From NCBI GenBank assembly GCA_023390775.1, contig JAEWCF010000007.1, positions 1-17,853 on the forward strand: DNA of 17,853 nucleotides. Direction: 5' to 3'. The notes under the pieces were generated by a model. That model worked only from the letters and a program-made list of their open reading frames with translations, had not been told where the DNA came from and made no database searches. The position numbers and the translations under genes were made by a program. Position 1 is the first letter of the stretch; the number at the start of each line of letters is the position of its first letter. This document shows, piece by piece, positions 13,826-17,853 of this stretch. Origin of the DNA: Bacteroidota bacterium (lineage in GTDB: Bacteria; Bacteroidota; Bacteroidia; Flavobacteriales; Flavobacteriaceae).

Positions 13826-15199
13826 ATGGCACAAAAACCTTCGATCCCAAAGGGAACACGTGATTTTTCACCCAACGAGGTCGCGCGTCGGCAGTACATC
13901 CTGTCGGTCATGCGCGGCCATTTTGAACGTTTCGGATACCAGCCCATCGAGACGCCTTCTTTCGAGAACAGCGAGACCCTTATGGGGAAATACGGTGACG
14001 AAGGCGACCGGTTGATTTTCAGGATACTGAATTCGGGCGATTATTTGGCCAAGGCCGATGCAACGGCACTTGCGGCCGCCGATTCGGGTAAATTGGCAAA
14101 TTCCATTTCCGAGAAGGCGCTTCGCTACGACCTTACCGTTCCTTTTGCCCGGTATGTCGTCCAGCACCGCAACGAGATCGAATTCCCGTTCAAGCGCTAC
14201 CAGATCCAGCCGGTTTGGCGCGCCGACCGTCCGCAAAAGGGGCGTTTCCGCGAGTTCTACCAGTGCGATGCCGATGTCGTCGGTTCCAGATCGCTCTGGC
14301 AGGAGGTGGAACTTGTCCAGTTGTACGATGCGGTCTTCACTTCGCTTGGGCTTTCAGGTTGTACGATCAAGATCAACAACCGGAAGATCCTTTCAGGGAT
14401 CGCGCAGGTCATCGGTGCCGATGATAAACTCGTGGATTTTACCGTGGCCCTTGACAAATTGGACAAGATCGGCAAGGAGGGCGTACAAAACGGTATGTTG
14501 GAGAAGGGAATTTCGGCCAAATCGATTGCCCGTTTGGAACCTCTTTTCAGCTTTACCGGAACCGTCGGTGAAAAACTATCGCAATTGGAAACGCTGTTAG
14601 CCGGTTCCGAACAAGGAAAAACCGGTATCGCCGAACTGCGTTTCATCAGCGAAAAGGTCGAATCGCTCAAACTAAATTCTTCACGGCTTGAACTCGATGT
14701 GACTTTGGCGCGCGGCCTGAACTATTACACGGGTGCGATCCTCGAGGTTTCGGCTCCCGAAGGCGTTGCGATGGGATCCATTGGCGGTGGCGGGCGATAC
14801 GATGACCTTACGGGAATCTTTGGGCTGAAGGACGTGAGCGGGGTGGGCATTTCTTTCGGGCTTGACCGGATTTACCTGGTGATGGAAGAACTGGGGCTGT
14901 TTCCTGCCAATGTCTCGGTGACGCCACAGGCCCTGTTCCTCAATTTCGGTGAATCGGAAGCCTTGTATGCCCTGCAGGCGATCACGCATCTTAGGCAGTC
15001 CGGCATACGCTGCGAACTCTATCCGGATAACGCAAAGGCGGCAAAGCAATTCCAGCACGCCGACAAGCGCGGCATTCCCTTCGCGGTGCTTTGCGGAAGC
15101 GAGGAGGTTGAGAAAAATCTATATGCGGTGAAAAATCTTTCCATGGGAGAACAGCATCAGGTGGATCTTCAGGGCCTTCTTTCGGCCTTGAAGCAATAA
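13826..15199 (+). CDS. hisS: Histidyl-tRNA synthetase
   Basis: Class II aminoacyl-tRNA synthetase of 457 residues that charges tRNA-His in the cytoplasm. The N-terminus has PKGTRDFSP (8-16). Motif 2 lies in WRADRPQKGRFREFYQCD (131-148). The histidine-specific loops are ARGLNYYTG (295-303) and GGGGRYDDLTG (320-330), and motif 3 is GISFGLDRIY (341-350). The anticodon-binding domain follows (about 365-457). All the key blocks I know are present. The ATG at 13826 lies exactly five bases after the G of the near-consensus -7 element GATATTTG, so the message may be leaderless. A strong terminator follows the stop. Confidence 0.98.
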   Translation: MAQKPSIPKGTRDFSPNEVARRQYILSVMRGHFERFGYQPIETPSFENSETLMGKYGDEGDRLIFRILNSGDYLAKADATALAAADSGKLANSISEKALRYDLTVPFARYVVQHRNEIEFPFKRYQIQPVWRADRPQKGRFREFYQCDADVVGSRSLWQEVELVQLYDAVFTSLGLSGCTIKINNRKILSGIAQVIGADDKLVDFTVALDKLDKIGKEGVQNGMLEKGISAKSIARLEPLFSFTGTVGEKLSQLETLLAGSEQGKTGIAELRFISEKVESLKLNSSRLELDVTLARGLNYYTGAILEVSAPEGVAMGSIGGGGRYDDLTGIFGLKDVSGVGISFGLDRIYLVMEELGLFPANVSVTPQALFLNFGESEALYALQAITHLRQSGIRCELYPDNAKAAKQFQHADKRGIPFAVLCGSEEVEKNLYAVKNLSMGEQHQVDLQGLLSALKQ

Positions 15200-15204
15200 A
15201 ACCA

Positions 15205-15229
15205 AAAACCCCTCACGTCGAGGGGTTTT
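15205..15229. terminator. Bidirectional intrinsic terminator between hisS and the T9SS gene
   Basis: A perfect ten-base-pair stem AAAACCCCTC (15205-15214) / GAGGGGTTTT (15220-15229) encloses loop ACGTC. T-runs follow on both strands, so it can stop hisS and the converging surface-protein gene. Confidence 0.92.
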
Positions 15230-15236
15230 CTTTGGG

Positions 15237-15257
15237 TCTTTTTGTGGGGCAAAAAGA
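15237..15257. repeat. Second inverted repeat before the T9SS gene end
   Basis: TCTTTTTG (15237-15244) and CAAAAAGA (15250-15257) form a perfect eight-base-pair stem with loop TGGGG, eight bases beyond the main terminator. It is AT-rich and lacks a proper T-tract, so it may simply extend the 3' structure of the minus-strand mRNA. Confidence 0.55.
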
Positions 15258-15267
15258 GGAAAAAATA

Positions 15268-17853
15268 TTATTTGATCACGATCTTCCGGCTCATGTCGCC
15301 TTTGGTTGTCGCAACTTTTACGATATAGGTTCCGGTGCTTACCGCGTTTACCGGCATCGCAATAAATTCCCGGTTGCCGTCGGTAACGGCGAGGGACGCG
15401 ATTTGCTGGCCCAGCATATTGTAGAGCATGACGGCCTGGACTTCTTCATCCTGCAGAGTGTTGCGGACGTTGAGCACTGACGCATCGTCGTTGTAGGCCA
15501 CTTCGATGGCATTGTCCCAGGCATTGTGGTTGGTTCCCAGGGAAGTCCCTTGTGTAAACCTCAGGCTGAAGCGGTTGTCATGCGTCCCTTGCGGCAGCGC
15601 GATTTCAGCAACACCCTGCGAAATGTCGTGATAGATTCCCGTCAGGTTGTCGTGGATGTAGACCGGCGTGCCGGCAGCGAAATTTTCGGTGCCGTCAAGC
15701 GTGAATTGTACATTTCCGGCGGTTGCTGCCTTGACGCCGATTGGGAACACCATCTGCGTATTGAACTGCCCTTCGCCGCGGATCACCAGTTTCTGGTAGC
15801 CGTGCACGAAGTACATATCGTTGGGCTGATTGTCGATATGGATGGCATCGTAGCCCGGATCGATGGCGGCCGACGCGAGATTGTCCATAAACCCGATCAA
15901 AACCTGCCGGTGGTAATTATTCGCCGAATTGTACCCGATGCGCACCCGTGGGAAGGTGTCTTCCTCAAAAACATCTTCATCATTATTCAAAAGCGGTGAT
16001 GCCGCCAGCGCATTGTCCGCGCGGAACATCACGTTGGAATCGATGTTTTCCTCCCGGATAAAGGCGCGCTGTGCGTTGTTGAAGGTAACGGTTCCGCCCG
16101 TTGCGCTTCCCGCGATGAAGAAGCCCTGGCCAACGGGGATGAACCTTCCCGGAACCCGCGTGCTGCTGCCCAATCCGCTGACTTCGGCAGGAGAGACGGG
16201 AGGAGTTCCGCCCACGAGGGTCCTGGCGGCATATCCGCCCTGGTAATCCTGCAGCGTGTGGGTGTTGTTCGTGGAGAAGTGCTCCCAAAAATAGAGCGTT
16301 CCGGTGGTGCTCGCGGCGTTTTGGGCAATGAAGGCATTCGCATCCATCGCCGACGCATACGGATTCCCGCAAAGGTTGAGGTTGTTAACAGCTACCGTTG
16401 AGGTGATCGTGCCATTGTGAGGCTTCCCGACAAAAACATAGTTCTGGGTCGGGGTGGACGCGTTGCTGCCCTTGAGCGTGAAGCCCTGGCCGGCCTGAAG
16501 CGACCCGTTTGGCCCAACCGATGCCCAATTCGCGTAACTGTTGTTGACGTTCTGGAATTTGAATATCCAGTAGCCGCTGAGGGTGATGGGGCTGGTCGCC
16601 GATCCGTTCAGTCCCGTGGTCCACGTGATGTTTTGCGGGTTCGCGGGGTTTGTCCCGTCCTTGAATACCGACGCCAATGTATAATTGTTGTTATTGGTCG
16701 TCGCATTGATGGCACCCACCGGCGATGACCAGTAATTGTAATTCCATTTGTTTGAGGTACCCTGTTGGTCGCGCTCGATGTGGCCGGCGCTCGATGCATC
16801 GAGGTCGCTGCCGGATGTCTGGACGAGTTGCGAGCGTCCCTGCAGGTCGAGTTTCCCGTCGAGCTTCAAATACCAGGTATTGCGCATAGCCGAATGGTTG
16901 TCCATCACCACCGTTACGCCAGGCTCGATGAACAGGCCAAGATCGGTATTGTTATAGGAAAAGGCCATGTTGTGTTTGATCTTCAGGATCGACCAGTCAT
17001 AGGTGAGGACGTCCATTCCGTTTACGAAATTGTTCTGGCTGACCGCCTGGTCCACCGGTGCGGCGATGGTCGTCTCAAATGGCATCGGGGCCAATTGCCT
17101 GCGGATATTCTTGACATTATAGATCCTCGCCAGAGTGGCGGCTGTGCCCTGGTCAATGGCGCTCGTGGTGTAGTTGTCGATGACGTCGCCTTTGTAAGCA
17201 TCCATTCGGTAATAGGCGATCAGGTTGGCCCACAATGCCGACTCGATGTCCTTGGGGATCACTTCCCCGCGGATGGCCGAACCATTCTGCCTGATTTCCT
17301 GGTAGACCATTTTTTGCAGCTGGTCCTCGGTCAGCGCCGTGTTGAAGGCTCGCGCCTCGTCGATGGATCCGTTGAAGTACTCGGTCGCCGTCGCGCCGTG
17401 GCGGCCCATCGAAAACTTGGCCGTACTGGCGTGCAGGGCGCCGGCAAGGGTTCCGCTGTTTGAGGAATTCTCCATCTGGCCATTGACATAAAGCGTCAGT
17501 TTTGCGGCCGAACCGGCTCCGTCATAGACCGCCGCCACGTGGTACCAACGGTCGGGGACCAGGTCTGTGCTGTAAGTGATCGAAACACCTTTGGCGGTTG
17601 CCACGAGTTTGTTTCCGCCGGAGGTTGCTACCCGAAGGTTGAAATTGTCCTGTCCCATCACAAATCCCGTCGCATTAAAGGCCGGGTTGAGCTTGATCCA
17701 GCCCATCAACGTCGATTTGGCGAGTCCACCAAGAATCTGCGTCGATTCGGCATAATCGTTTCGACCGTCCAGATCCAGGTATAATTTGGTGTTGAGGTTG
17801 CGCGGCGATCCCAGGGCAGCCGTGGTCGAGTCGAAATTGTCGTTGATCCCGTC
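15268..17853 (-). CDS. Secreted LamG-domain protein with T9SS type A sorting tail (5' end missing)
   Basis: This is the C-terminal 861 residues of a large secreted protein. The frame is still open at the window edge, so the signal peptide and start lie outside. A start inside the window (TTG at 17707) is unlikely, because the residues before it (LYLDLDGRNDYAES) are the first strand of the LamG domain. That concanavalin-like domain spans about visible residues 18-165 and includes PDRWYHVAAVYDG, LYVNGQ and GSIDEARAFNTAL. A long repeat-free middle rich in Asn, Gly, Thr and Ser contains one Cys (NLCGNPYAS). The last 75 or so residues match the Por sorting tail: YNMLGQ, then GTYIVKVATTKG and a basic end SRKIVIK. 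Such proteins cross the outer membrane by the type IX system and are often adhesins or polysaccharide-binding proteins. It converges on hisS and shares its terminator. Confidence 0.92.
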   Translation of the reverse strand, partial: DGINDNFDSTTAALGSPRNLNTKLYLDLDGRNDYAESTQILGGLAKSTLMGWIKLNPAFNATGFVMGQDNFNLRVATSGGNKLVATAKGVSITYSTDLVPDRWYHVAAVYDGAGSAAKLTLYVNGQMENSSNSGTLAGALHASTAKFSMGRHGATATEYFNGSIDEARAFNTALTEDQLQKMVYQEIRQNGSAIRGEVIPKDIESALWANLIAYYRMDAYKGDVIDNYTTSAIDQGTAATLARIYNVKNIRRQLAPMPFETTIAAPVDQAVSQNNFVNGMDVLTYDWSILKIKHNMAFSYNNTDLGLFIEPGVTVVMDNHSAMRNTWYLKLDGKLDLQGRSQLVQTSGSDLDASSAGHIERDQQGTSNKWNYNYWSSPVGAINATTNNNNYTLASVFKDGTNPANPQNITWTTGLNGSATSPITLSGYWIFKFQNVNNSYANWASVGPNGSLQAGQGFTLKGSNASTPTQNYVFVGKPHNGTITSTVAVNNLNLCGNPYASAMDANAFIAQNAASTTGTLYFWEHFSTNNTHTLQDYQGGYAARTLVGGTPPVSPAEVSGLGSSTRVPGRFIPVGQGFFIAGSATGGTVTFNNAQRAFIREENIDSNVMFRADNALAASPLLNNDEDVFEEDTFPRVRIGYNSANNYHRQVLIGFMDNLASAAIDPGYDAIHIDNQPNDMYFVHGYQKLVIRGEGQFNTQMVFPIGVKAATAGNVQFTLDGTENFAAGTPVYIHDNLTGIYHDISQGVAEIALPQGTHDNRFSLRFTQGTSLGTNHNAWDNAIEVAYNDDASVLNVRNTLQDEEVQAVMLYNMLGQQIASLAVTDGNREFIAMPVNAVSTGTYIVKVATTKGDMSRKIVIK

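Noticed and set aside
16765..17463. Long plus-strand frame of 232 residues opposite the T9SS gene
   Set aside because: The opposite frame encodes a clear LamG protein; this one has Val/Asp/Gly-rich shadow composition and no family match.

Overview
The window looks like ordinary chromosomal DNA of a member of the Bacteroidota, most likely a Flavobacterium-type species (Flavobacteriaceae) of moderate G+C content. The evidence is a surface protein ending in a type IX secretion (Por) sorting tail, several TAnnTTTG-type -7 promoter elements, a mostly weak Shine-Dalgarno context, and gene orders I associate with flavobacteria (dnaA / LMW phosphatase / short RsmI-like methylase; dapF / GNAT / mltG). 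I see no phage, transposon, CRISPR array, tRNA or rRNA.

Layout. 73-1473 (-): periplasmic HtrA/DegQ protease, preceded on the plus strand by a very C-rich tract. 1602-4816 (+): a tightly overlapping operon dapF - GNAT acetyltransferase - mltG - DUF2279 envelope protein. 4917-5555 (+): an exported lysozyme-like protein with its own promoter and terminator. 5580-8197 (-): operon dnaA - low-molecular-weight tyrosine phosphatase - RsmI-like methylase. 8384-8791 (+): hot-dog thioesterase, divergent from dnaA. 8785-11017 (-): ribD - HAD phosphatase - YigZ/IMPACT protein. 11048-12372 (+): GNAT - prmC, divergent from ribD. 12363-13604 (-): MacB-like ABC permease. 13826-15199 (+): hisS, with a strong bidirectional terminator. 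15268-17853 (-): C-terminal part of a large LamG-containing secreted protein, cut by the window edge.

How the genes fit together. The left third is an envelope block: DapF makes meso-diaminopimelate, MltG ends glycan strands, the DUF2279 protein and the lysozyme-like protein may act on or near the same polymer, and HtrA does envelope quality control. The middle carries replication initiation with two enzymes of unknown link to it. The right half holds housekeeping genes for riboflavin synthesis, release-factor methylation and histidyl-tRNA charging.

I did not find a convincing new multi-gene system. The best leads are: (1) a VanZ-like residue pattern inside the DUF2279 protein, next to mltG; (2) identical promoter-to-start spacing in ribD and hisS that predicts leaderless mRNAs; (3) two different four-copy heptamer repeats in the 221-base gap before hisS; (4) the HAD and yigZ genes, in one frame and separated only by a TGA codon; (5) the small exported lysozyme-like protein.
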